The translations under genes were made by a program, and so were the position numbers. The notes beneath the pieces were generated by a model, which had not been told where the DNA came from, did no database searches, and worked only from the letters and a program-made list of their open reading frames with translations. DNA of 64,000 nucleotides from Anaerolineae bacterium (GTDB lineage: Bacteria; Chloroflexota; Anaerolineae; Aggregatilineales; Phototrophicaceae), in the NCBI GenBank assembly GCA_025055175.1, contig JANWYT010000015.1, positions 1 through 64,000 of the forward strand, written 5' to 3'. This document shows, piece by piece, positions 50,167 through 58,127 of this stretch; position 1 is the first letter of the stretch, and the number at the start of each line of letters is the position of its first letter.

Positions 50167-52560
50167 TCAGGGCGTGATAGGCGTGGCGCGCAGGTCAAAG
50201 ACGCAGCGCAGTTCCTGGACTTCCAACGGGCTGAGACCATCGTCCAGCGACACCGCCAGCGGGCAGAGGGCGATGACTTCATCGTCGTCGCGCCGCACCT
50301 CGAAGCGCAGCTCTGGATTGGCCGTTGGATTAACCCAGAACACCTTGTTGGGCGAGATTTGGCGGAAGCCGATGTTGGAGCGGCACGGGCCTTCTGCTAG
50401 TGGGTTTCTCGCAGCAAAGTCGAGGCTAAATTCTAGCCCCCACATCTGGAGGCACTGTTGGCGGCGTATCTCAAAGCGTTGGTCGGTCGCAAACTGCTCA
50501 GCAAACTCGCGCATACTGAACTCTCTCGTCAAGTCGTCGCCTTCGTCTTGAACGCTGAGGACGAACTTGATGCGCAACAACTCATCGGCTCTGACTGGAT
50601 TGGCGTCGCGGTTGACGATGATGATGGCATCGTCGTTGTAGCGCAGGAGGATTTGTTCTGTCTCGCTGGCTTGTAGCTCAAGGGAGGGGGTAGGTGAGAG
50701 CGTAGGAGTCGGCGTCAGCGTCGGCGTGTCGGTGGCCGTCGGCGTGGGAGTGTTGGTAGCTGTCGGTGAAGACGTGTTAGTCGGCTGGAAAACAGGGATT
50801 TGGGCTTGCGCTTGCGCCGTCGCTGTGGCGGCCTGTTCCGCCTGTTGGGTCTGCACTTGGGCGGTCTGCGTCTGGACAGCCTGGCTCGTGAGCGCGGCCT
50901 GCGCGGTGGCGAAGGCCTGCGCTTGCGCCGTCGCTGTGGCGGCCTGTTCCGCCTGTTGGGTCTGCGCTTGGGCGGTGGCGTCAAGGATGGCCTGGGCAGT
51001 GGCGAATGCCTGAGCTTGAGCAGTAGCTTGCCGAGCTAGGGCCAGCGCAGTGGCCTCGGCTTGAGCAGTGGCGGTGGCATCGAAGACGGCCTGCGCGGTG
51101 GCGAAGATCAGCGCACGAGCAGTGGCAGTGGCCGCCTGCTCCGCTTGCTGGGTCTGCACTTGGGCAGTGGCGTCGAGAATAGCTTGGGTGGTGGCTGCGA
51201 TTGCTTGTTCGGTCTGTTGGACGATTTGGGCCTGAGCCGTCAGGAAGGCCTGAGCCGTCTGGAGTGCTTGGCTCGTTTGGAGGGCCTGTGCTTGCTGAGC
51301 GGCTTCGGTAGATAGGCTCTCAGCCGTCCGAGTCATCGCAATCTGAAAGAGAGCTTGAGCAACCGTCGTCTGCTCAATGAATCCCTGCTCCTGGGTAGCC
51401 GTCCGCGTCAAATCCTCGTTAGCCAGGGCGACGGCAGTGGAAGTGGCGTTGACGGCGTTCTGTGCGCTGCTTTGCAGCATCAGGCCGCCGACGAGCAGGA
51501 GTGCTACGACCCCGATGAGGAACAGCAGCAAGAGAAGGGGACGTCGTGAACGTCCTTTGTCTTGCGTCTGGTGGATTATGCGGGTGGGCTGGCTGGCTGT
51601 GCCGATAGTTGGCGCGTCGTCGCGCGCTGGCACAGGCGCAGGTATGGTCGGCACGACGCGCTCGGTGGTGGCAGTGCGCTTGCTGAGAGGAAGCGTGTCC
51701 GTCGTGGCGCGCTGGCCAGCGAAAGCAGCTTCTAACGCGTTGACGAATTCGCGGCAAGACGAGAAGCGCTTGTTAAAGTCCTTGTCCATCGCGCGCAGCA
51801 TGATCTGCTCAACTTCGCGCGAGAGGTTGGGGTTGACGTCGGTGATGTTGGGCGGCGGATCGCTGATATGCTTGAGGGCGACGCTCATGGCGCTAGCGTC
51901 GTCGAATGGCACGCGCCCGGTCATCATCTCAAAAGCGACGACGGCCAGCGAATATTGGTCGCTGGCCGGCACAGCCTGGGCAGAAGAGATGGCCTGTTCT
52001 GGAGCGATGTAGTGGACGCTGCCAAAGGTGTTGCCAATCGTGCCTTCGACGGCATTCAGGGCCAGGCCAAAGTCGGTCAGGACAGCGTTACCGCTCTCTT
52101 TGATGATGAAGTTAGAGGGCTTGACGTCGCGATGGATGATGTTGTTTTTATGGGCATAGTCTAGAGCATCGGCGATGTCGCGTAGGATGACCAGCATTTG
52201 GGGCGTGGGGATCAGCGTCCCCTGCTTGATGTGGTTCTTGAGGATTTCGCGCAGGTTCTTGCCCTCAACGTAGGCCATCGCAATATAGTACAGGTTGTCG
52301 ATCTGGCCAAACTGATAGACGCCGACGATGTGAGGGTGATTGAGACGAGCGATGGCGCGGGCTTCCTTCAAAAAGCGCTCGCGGTACTCGTCTTCATCCG
52401 CGCTGGCGATGAGTTGCGGCTCAATCACCTTGACGGCAGCATAACGATCCAAGCGATCATCATAGCCCAGATAGACACGAGCCATGCCACCAACGCCGAG
52501 AATGCTCTGTACGTGGTAGTCGCCCAGTTTTCTCCCGATCAACGGGTCGCTTGCCGACAT
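50167..52560 (-). CDS. Transmembrane Ser/Thr protein kinase with Ala/Thr/Gln-rich stalk
   Basis: A 797-residue receptor-like kinase. The kinase domain is about 13-280 (Lys44 in AAVKVIEP, HRDVKPSN at 143-150, DFG at 163-165, APEQ). A membrane helix lies at about 341-363. Outside is a stalk of about 235 residues of Ala, Thr and Gln (A-T-A-Q-A-Q repeats), probably a long helix, then a Pro/Thr stretch and a C-terminal domain of about 155 residues (LRIKFVLSVQDEGDD, RFEVRRDDDEV). The ATG at 52560 has GAGGA six bases upstream. It heads an operon with proB, proA and the lipid kinase. Confidence 0.93.
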   Translation of the reverse strand: MSASDPLIGRKLGDYHVQSILGVGGMARVYLGYDDRLDRYAAVKVIEPQLIASADEDEYRERFLKEARAIARLNHPHIVGVYQFGQIDNLYYIAMAYVEGKNLREILKNHIKQGTLIPTPQMLVILRDIADALDYAHKNNIIHRDVKPSNFIIKESGNAVLTDFGLALNAVEGTIGNTFGSVHYIAPEQAISSAQAVPASDQYSLAVVAFEMMTGRVPFDDASAMSVALKHISDPPPNITDVNPNLSREVEQIMLRAMDKDFNKRFSSCREFVNALEAAFAGQRATTDTLPLSKRTATTERVVPTIPAPVPARDDAPTIGTASQPTRIIHQTQDKGRSRRPLLLLLFLIGVVALLLVGGLMLQSSAQNAVNATSTAVALANEDLTRTATQEQGFIEQTTVAQALFQIAMTRTAESLSTEAAQQAQALQTSQALQTAQAFLTAQAQIVQQTEQAIAATTQAILDATAQVQTQQAEQAATATARALIFATAQAVFDATATAQAEATALALARQATAQAQAFATAQAILDATAQAQTQQAEQAATATAQAQAFATAQAALTSQAVQTQTAQVQTQQAEQAATATAQAQAQIPVFQPTNTSSPTATNTPTPTATDTPTLTPTPTLSPTPSLELQASETEQILLRYNDDAIIIVNRDANPVRADELLRIKFVLSVQDEGDDLTREFSMREFAEQFATDQRFEIRRQQCLQMWGLEFSLDFAARNPLAEGPCRSNIGFRQISPNKVFWVNPTANPELRFEVRRDDDEVIALCPLAVSLDDGLSPLEVQELRCVFDLRATPITP
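50807..50965 (-). repeat. 48-bp perfect direct repeat in the kinase stalk
   Basis: Bases 50807-50854 and 50918-50965 are identical, 111 bases (37 codons) apart. A more diverged copy lies near 51113-51165. They encode the A-Q-T-Q-Q-A-E-Q-A-A-T-A-T-A units of the outer stalk and point to recent length change by duplication. Confidence 0.85.
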
Positions 52561-52671
52561 GCTCGATCCTCAGCGCGGAAGGTTGATGGATACATAACGC
52601 CGCAAGTGTACCACAGAGGGCCATGCGGTGGGCTGCTGGCGATAGGTCAAGACGGACGCCATCGTGTGTCC

Positions 52672-52700
52672 ATTATAACGACTCACCCGCAGACTACCAA
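52672..52700 (-). promoter_or_regulatory. Sigma-70-type promoter of the kinase-proBA operon
   Basis: On the minus strand TTGGTA (52700-52695), a 17-base spacer and a perfect TATAAT (52677-52672). Leader to the ATG at 52560 is about 105 bases. It separates this operon from the kinase gene at 52761-54752. Confidence 0.65.
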
Positions 52701-52760
52701 CACCAGATCGTTTCACAGAGTTGCTCGGAGGATTAAACTTCGTCTGGGAGAATTGGTCGC

Positions 52761-54752
52761 TCATGGATGGCTCAAAGCGCTGCTGTCGATCATGTCGCCC
52801 AGGGGGACGCGGATGATCTCCGCCAGCGTCTCCCCTGCCAACATGCGCACCATCGCATCGCTGACCGCTTGGGCCGTGTTGGCGCGCCCAACTTCCAATG
52901 AGCCGCGCAGGTAGCGGCCATCGCGGATGTAGCGCAGGGCTAGTTCTTCAGCGTCTACGCTGAAGATATCTACGGCGTCGTAAGGGACGCTGGCGGCTTC
53001 GAGGGCCTCAACTGCTCCCAGCGAGCCGGCGTCGTTAATGCTGAGGATGGCGTTGAAGTCCAGGCCATCGTTCAACAGCTTGGCAACTGAGTCGCGGCCG
53101 AAGTCGCGCGTGCCGCCCACGACTTCGGCCACGATTTGCGCCTGTGGCGCCGTCTCCAGCAAGCCATCGCGCAAACCATTGGCGCGTTCGACGACGGATT
53201 GCATTTCAGGAAACCCCAAGATGACGACGCGGGCCTGCCCATTGCGCTGCTCCGTGATGAACCGACCAGCGTAGCGCCCCACCTTCTGGCCCATATCGTA
53301 ATTGCCGCCTTGCTGGGAGGTGTACACGCCGCCGTAGTTCTGGTCGAAAGGTGTGAAGGCCGCTAGAGGCAGGTTGGCTTCGTCGATGGCTTGCAGGGGC
53401 TGGCGAATCTGCTCAATGTCCAGTGGGCAGACGATGAAGCCTTTGGCCTGAGCGGTCAGGGCTTCTTCAAAGCGCAAGCGCTGTTCATAGCCGTCGCTGC
53501 GACTGTCGTAGACGCGCGTCGCCAGGCCATAGCCGCGCAGGTGCGTGCTGATCTCGCGGGTGATGGTGGTGTGATATTCGCTAGTCTGGTTGCACATGAC
53601 GAGCGCGATGAAGCCATCAGCTCCTAAGCGCTGCCGCGCCAGACTGATTTGCCGATCCGAGGGGATGAGGTCTGTCCACTCCACCGACTCACCCACGCGG
53701 ATCGTATGCGGCCCGCTGAACTGTGGACGGCTGAGCAAAAAGGCTGCCACAGCTAGACCTGCAGTCAGCAAGATGATGAGCAGCACCGCGAGCAAGGTGC
53801 GTGGGTTGCGAGGCGAGGCTGACGCGAGGTGCGGAGCGCCGATCGTGGCGCTGCTGCCTGATCCCGCGTTGCGGAAAGTAGAGGCTGCGACGGGGTAGAA
53901 GCCGCTGCTAGCGCTGCTGCCGATGGCGTGATCTAGCGCTCTGACCATCTCGCCCATATCGAAGAAGCGTGCTGCGCGGTCTTTCTCCAGCGCCTTCATG
54001 ACGACTTCCTCCACTTGGTGGGAGATGAGCGGATTGATCGCTTTGAGCGAAGGCGGCACGGCTTCCAAGTGCTTATACATGATGCCGATCAGGTCTTCGC
54101 CTAATTCGCCAGAGAAAGGCGGTCTGCCCGCCAGCATTTCGTAGAGCATAATGCCCATGCTATAAACGTCGGTTCGCTGATCTAGGCGCTCACCTCGCAG
54201 CTGTTCTGGCGACATGTAGGTGAGCGTCCCCACGATGATGTCAGCCTGGGTTAGGTCGCTGCCCTTGAGCGACTTCGCCAGGCCAAAGTCGCTCAGATAG
54301 GCGTTGCCATTCTCGTCCAGCAGCACATTCGCTGGCTTGATGTCGCGGTGGACAATGCCGCGGCTATGGGCATAGGCCAGCCCCTTGGCCACCTGGCGGA
54401 AGATGGCGACAGCGCGATCCATCGGCAGCGGCGCACCATCCTGCAGCAACTCCTTCAGCGAGCCGCGCAGCAAGCGCATGGACAAATAAGCGGTATCGCC
54501 CTGAATGCCATAGCTGTAGACGGGCAAAATATGGATATGCTCCAGCGAGGCGATGAATTCAGCTTCCTGAGCGAAGCGACGCTGGAAGTCAGGTTGTAGG
54601 CTGGCCTGCTTGAAGTCGATGACTTTGAGCGCCACATCGCGGTTCACCGAAGTCTGCTTGGCTCGATAGACAGTGGCCATCCCACCTGCGCCCAAGCGAT
54701 CCTGAATGATAAAATCTCCGATAGTCTGCCCGATGAGCGGATCCGTTTGCAT
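52761..54752 (-). CDS. Ser/Thr kinase fused to a periplasmic binding protein domain
   Basis: A 663-residue one-piece receptor kinase. The kinase domain is about 12-275 (Lys43 in VALKVIDF, HRDIKPAN at 135-142, DFG at 155-157, SPEQ). The membrane helix is about 318-342. The outer domain, about 355-655, is a type I periplasmic binding protein as in RbsB or LacI-like proteins: LGADGFIALVMCNQTSEYHT, AKGFIVCPLDIEQI, NYDMGQKVGRYAGRFI, FNAILSINDAGSLGAVEALE. It would sense a sugar or small solute outside and phosphorylate targets inside. The ATG at 54752 opens the family kinase start MQTDPLIGQTIGDF. Confidence 0.92.
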   Translation of the reverse strand: MQTDPLIGQTIGDFIIQDRLGAGGMATVYRAKQTSVNRDVALKVIDFKQASLQPDFQRRFAQEAEFIASLEHIHILPVYSYGIQGDTAYLSMRLLRGSLKELLQDGAPLPMDRAVAIFRQVAKGLAYAHSRGIVHRDIKPANVLLDENGNAYLSDFGLAKSLKGSDLTQADIIVGTLTYMSPEQLRGERLDQRTDVYSMGIMLYEMLAGRPPFSGELGEDLIGIMYKHLEAVPPSLKAINPLISHQVEEVVMKALEKDRAARFFDMGEMVRALDHAIGSSASSGFYPVAASTFRNAGSGSSATIGAPHLASASPRNPRTLLAVLLIILLTAGLAVAAFLLSRPQFSGPHTIRVGESVEWTDLIPSDRQISLARQRLGADGFIALVMCNQTSEYHTTITREISTHLRGYGLATRVYDSRSDGYEQRLRFEEALTAQAKGFIVCPLDIEQIRQPLQAIDEANLPLAAFTPFDQNYGGVYTSQQGGNYDMGQKVGRYAGRFITEQRNGQARVVILGFPEMQSVVERANGLRDGLLETAPQAQIVAEVVGGTRDFGRDSVAKLLNDGLDFNAILSINDAGSLGAVEALEAASVPYDAVDIFSVDAEELALRYIRDGRYLRGSLEVGRANTAQAVSDAMVRMLAGETLAEIIRVPLGDMIDSSALSHP

Positions 54753-54824
54753 GAGACGTGTCTCTTCGGCGATAATGAGGGCTTACGAAAGAAGTATAAC
54801 ATTGTATCGCTAGTTCGGGCCAAG

Positions 54825-54840
54825 AAGTTCGCGCGAACTT
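54825..54840. promoter_or_regulatory. 16-bp perfect palindrome in a divergent promoter region
   Basis: AAGTTCGCGCGAACTT lies between the receptor kinase gene (minus, start 54752) and the GlcD-like gene (plus, start 54893). Its place and symmetry suit a dimeric repressor site controlling one or both genes. The regulator is unknown. Confidence 0.45.
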
Positions 54841-54892
54841 GCAATTTTTGATAAATGCGTTGCAGCCTTGATTGTCCTGTGAGGTTCTATCC

Positions 54893-56281
54893 ATGATCAC
54901 CCCCTACACTCCTGTCAGCAGCAACACCCTAGAGCAGCTGGTCGCTATTGTTGGCCTCGATCAGCTCAGCACCACTGCCGCCGAGCTTGATCTGCACAGT
55001 CGCGACGCCGGCCATCATCCTGCTCACCAAGCGGAAGTCGTCGTCTGGCCTAGCACCCCAGAGCAGGTGGCCCAAGTCTTGGCTCTGGCCAACGCTCAGC
55101 GCATTCCCGTCACTCCTTGGGGAGTAGGTACAGGGCTGGAGGGCAACGCCATCCCGCTGTACGGTGGAATCCTGCTATCGCTGGAGCGGATGACACGGAT
55201 TGTCGAAGTCCACGCCGACGACTTCCAGGTGACAGTGGAGGCGGGCCTGCCTCATAAAGACCTCAACGAGAAGTTGGCGCGCTACGGCCTGTTCTTCCCA
55301 CCCGATCCTGGCGCCAATGCCACGATTGGCGGCATGTTGGCCAACAACGCTGCTGGCATTCGCACAGTCAAGTATGGCGCTACCAAAGACAACGTGCTGC
55401 GCCTCCAGGTGGCGTTGGCCGATGGTCGGCTGATGTGGCTAGGGTCACGCTCCATCAAGCAGGCCAGCGGCTACAACCTCATGCAGCTCATTGTCGGCAG
55501 CGAAGGCACGCTGGGGGTCATCACCCAAGCCACGCTCAAGCTCGTACCCGTGCCACGCTACATGAGCGCCATCATCGCCGGCTTTCCGTCAGTAGAGCAA
55601 GCTGTCGAAACCGTCGTGGCCGTGCGCGGCTCTGGGATTGACGTAGCAGCGCTGGAATTCATCGACGAGACCAACACGCGCGCGCTCAATCAGGCTGGCA
55701 CAGACATCGCACCACATCCCACCCTGCTGATGGAGATCCACAGCGCTCATGAAGCGACTCTGGAAGCGGATATGGCCATCGTGCGCGAGATTTGTGAAGA
55801 AGCTGGGGCGCTGTCCTTCCGCGCCACCGCCGATTTAGCTGAGCGCAAGACCCTGTGGAACGCGCGCCATCATGCCTACGAGACCCTGGTGCGCAACCAT
55901 CCCAACCAGCGCATCTTCATCATGGACGTGGCCGTCCCCATCAGCGCCTACCCAGAGCTGATCGCTTACGCGCGTCAGGTCATCGATGAACACGGGATCG
56001 TGGGCTACATGAAGGGCCACGCCGGCGACGGCAACATACACGTAGAGCTGCCCTATGGTGACGAGGCCACGTTTGAGAAGGTGAAGGCAGTCAATGGCGC
56101 CATCGTGCTGAAGGCTATAGCGCTCGGCGGCACATCCACCGGGGAACACGGTGTGGGCATCGGCAAGGCCGCCTACATGGCCGCCGAGCATGGGACGGCT
56201 TTAGACGTCATGCGCACCATCAAGCACGCCCTCGACCCCAACGGCATTCTCAACCCTGGCAAGGTGTTTCCATCGTCCTAG
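54893..56281 (+). CDS. FAD-linked oxidase, GlcD / D-lactate dehydrogenase-like
   Basis: A 462-residue FAD enzyme of the vanillyl-alcohol oxidase fold. The FAD domain has VTPWGVGTGLEGNAIPLYGG and PPDPGANATIGGMLANNAAG with GIRTVKYGATKDNV after it. The C-terminal part has YMKGHAGDGNIHVELPYGDE and GTSTGEHGVGIGKAAYM, typical of glycolate oxidase GlcD and D-lactate dehydrogenase. It oxidises a 2-hydroxy acid and passes electrons on. The ATG at 54893 has GAGG eight bases upstream; a TTG at 54872 is rejected. No GlcE or GlcF lies next to it. Confidence 0.92.
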   Translation: MITPYTPVSSNTLEQLVAIVGLDQLSTTAAELDLHSRDAGHHPAHQAEVVVWPSTPEQVAQVLALANAQRIPVTPWGVGTGLEGNAIPLYGGILLSLERMTRIVEVHADDFQVTVEAGLPHKDLNEKLARYGLFFPPDPGANATIGGMLANNAAGIRTVKYGATKDNVLRLQVALADGRLMWLGSRSIKQASGYNLMQLIVGSEGTLGVITQATLKLVPVPRYMSAIIAGFPSVEQAVETVVAVRGSGIDVAALEFIDETNTRALNQAGTDIAPHPTLLMEIHSAHEATLEADMAIVREICEEAGALSFRATADLAERKTLWNARHHAYETLVRNHPNQRIFIMDVAVPISAYPELIAYARQVIDEHGIVGYMKGHAGDGNIHVELPYGDEATFEKVKAVNGAIVLKAIALGGTSTGEHGVGIGKAAYMAAEHGTALDVMRTIKHALDPNGILNPGKVFPSS

Positions 56282-56303
56282 CACCGAAGGCCTTCACTGC
56301 TCA

Positions 56304-58127
56304 TCAATCCCCCAGCAAGTCCAGCAGCTCTTGATCGACCAGCAGGGACTTGCCGCCCTTCTTGCGGCGCAACACGCGGTAAAAGGCGATATTTTCATAG
56401 CCCACTTTGGGACGGCGCACTTCGTGGCTCGGCTCGCATTCATAGCGGTCTTTCACCAGCTCATAGGTGGCTTGGCTGATGATAATCTCGCCTCGGTCAG
56501 CTTGCTCTTGTAGATATTTGCAGATGTCCATCGCCTCACCCAGGACAGCAAACTCGCGCCGATTCTCGCCGCCGACCGAGCCAAGCACAGCCTGGCCGCT
56601 GTGGATACCAATGCCGTAGAACAGGCGCTCGTCTTCGGCCATCACCTCGTGTTGAGCGCGCAGATCGGTGATGAGCTGGAGGGCCGCCTGCACGGCGCGC
56701 GCGGCGTGGTCTTCTTGCGGGTTAAGCTGGGTGTTGAACAAGCCCGTCACGGCGTCGCCCATGTACTTATCGACCACGCCATCGACGCTGTTGATGGCGT
56801 CGCTGGCCAAGCTGAGGTACTTGTTGATGACCTGCATGAGTTCTTCGGGCTGGAGGCGTTCGCTGAAGCTAGTGAAGCCGCGTACGTCAGCAAACAAGGC
56901 CGTGATTTCGCGCTCTTCGGGCATGATGGTCGTCTGTCCGCTCTGGATGAAGCGGTCGACCAAAGCGGAGGGGAGATAGCGCCCCACCTCTTTCAGCTGT
57001 GCTTCGCGGGTCTTCTGCTCCGTCTGGTCGTCCACCACCAGGGCCACGCCCTGAATTTGGCCCACTTCGTCGCGCAGCGGCGTGGCGACGACGTACCAGT
57101 GGCGCACTTTGCCATTGAGCGAGGGAGCTAGCTCATAATCCTGGGGCTGGCCATCGCGGGCCAGGCGAGCCAAGCTGGCGTAAAAAGCTTCGCCAAGCTG
57201 AGGCATCAGGGTGGGCAACTTCTTGCCCTCCAAGTCAGGCTGAGCAAAGATACGCCGTGCCGAGTCGTTGGCCAGGGTGACGACTTGCTGCGCGTCCAGG
57301 GTCAGAATGCCGCTGGTGATGCTAGTGAAGATGTTGTTCATGCGGTCATGGATGGCGCGCACTTCGGCCAGGCGGCGGCGCGCCGTCTCAAACAGGCCGG
57401 CGTTTTCGATGGCCACTGCCGCCTGACCGCTGAAGGCCGTCAGGATAGCCAGATCGCTGGCTTTGAACAAGCCCGCCATGAAGCGGTTGTCAACGTAGAC
57501 CACGCCCACTACCGCATTGTGCGTCTTGAGCGGCACAGCCATAATGCTGCGCAGTTGGAAGCCGACGACGCTCTGCTGCTCCTTGTAGGCTGCGTCGGTA
57601 CTGGCGTTGTCTGTCAGCACCGGTTCACCGCTGTCGGCCACTTTGTTCACGATGGTACGGCTGATGATGGCGCTCTGGCCGCCGCCAGCTTCGGCGCCAT
57701 CCATGCCGCGCGCCACTTTGAACTCTAGCTCGCCTGTCTGTTTGTTCTTGAGGACGATGTAGCCGCGCTCGGCGCCACTGAGAGCGATCACCGTGTCCAT
57801 GACCTGGTTCAGCACTTCCTCAGTTGATTGTACGGAGTTAATCAACGAAGCAGTCTGAGCTAGAGCGCGCAGCGAACGCAACTCCGAAGTCGCCTCTACG
57901 AGCGGGTTGTCCAAGTTGTCAACGCGCGCCTTGAGCAACTTCAAGCTATCCAGAGCAGTGGCGGGCAGGGCAATTCCACGCTGACGCAGCAGGTCGGATT
58001 GCTGGCGCATGGCCTGGAGGGCTTCGCTCACCTTGCGTTTGATGGTGCGCAGTCCGTCTTGGACGGGATCGCCAACCGGCGATTCGGGGTTGGGAGGATT
58101 GGGAGGGAGAGAGATGGGCGGGTTCAC
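56304..58127 (-). CDS. GAF-PAS class III cyclase, metal-binding half
   Basis: A 607-residue soluble signalling protein. A helical N part (about 1-85) is followed by GAF (about 88-245), PAS (about 262-370) and a class III cyclase domain (about 405-595). The metal Asp residues are present (Asp414 in FADVRGFTSF, Asp458 in DKYMGDAV), as is Lys454. The transition-state pair is lost: Asn is Asp534 and Arg is Tyr538 (GEAMDICKYLQ), with Ala527 at the base-selecting site. The start is GTG at 58127, overlapping the upstream gene stop (GTGA). It should be active only with its partner. Confidence 0.9.
   Translation of the reverse strand: MNPPISLPPNPPNPESPVGDPVQDGLRTIKRKVSEALQAMRQQSDLLRQRGIALPATALDSLKLLKARVDNLDNPLVEATSELRSLRALAQTASLINSVQSTEEVLNQVMDTVIALSGAERGYIVLKNKQTGELEFKVARGMDGAEAGGGQSAIISRTIVNKVADSGEPVLTDNASTDAAYKEQQSVVGFQLRSIMAVPLKTHNAVVGVVYVDNRFMAGLFKASDLAILTAFSGQAAVAIENAGLFETARRRLAEVRAIHDRMNNIFTSITSGILTLDAQQVVTLANDSARRIFAQPDLEGKKLPTLMPQLGEAFYASLARLARDGQPQDYELAPSLNGKVRHWYVVATPLRDEVGQIQGVALVVDDQTEQKTREAQLKEVGRYLPSALVDRFIQSGQTTIMPEEREITALFADVRGFTSFSERLQPEELMQVINKYLSLASDAINSVDGVVDKYMGDAVTGLFNTQLNPQEDHAARAVQAALQLITDLRAQHEVMAEDERLFYGIGIHSGQAVLGSVGGENRREFAVLGEAMDICKYLQEQADRGEIIISQATYELVKDRYECEPSHEVRRPKVGYENIAFYRVLRRKKGGKSLLVDQELLDLLGD

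Noticed and set aside
50700..51300. CRISPR-like or mobile repeat array
   Set aside because: The repeats are in frame, code for the kinase stalk, and are unevenly spaced and degenerate.
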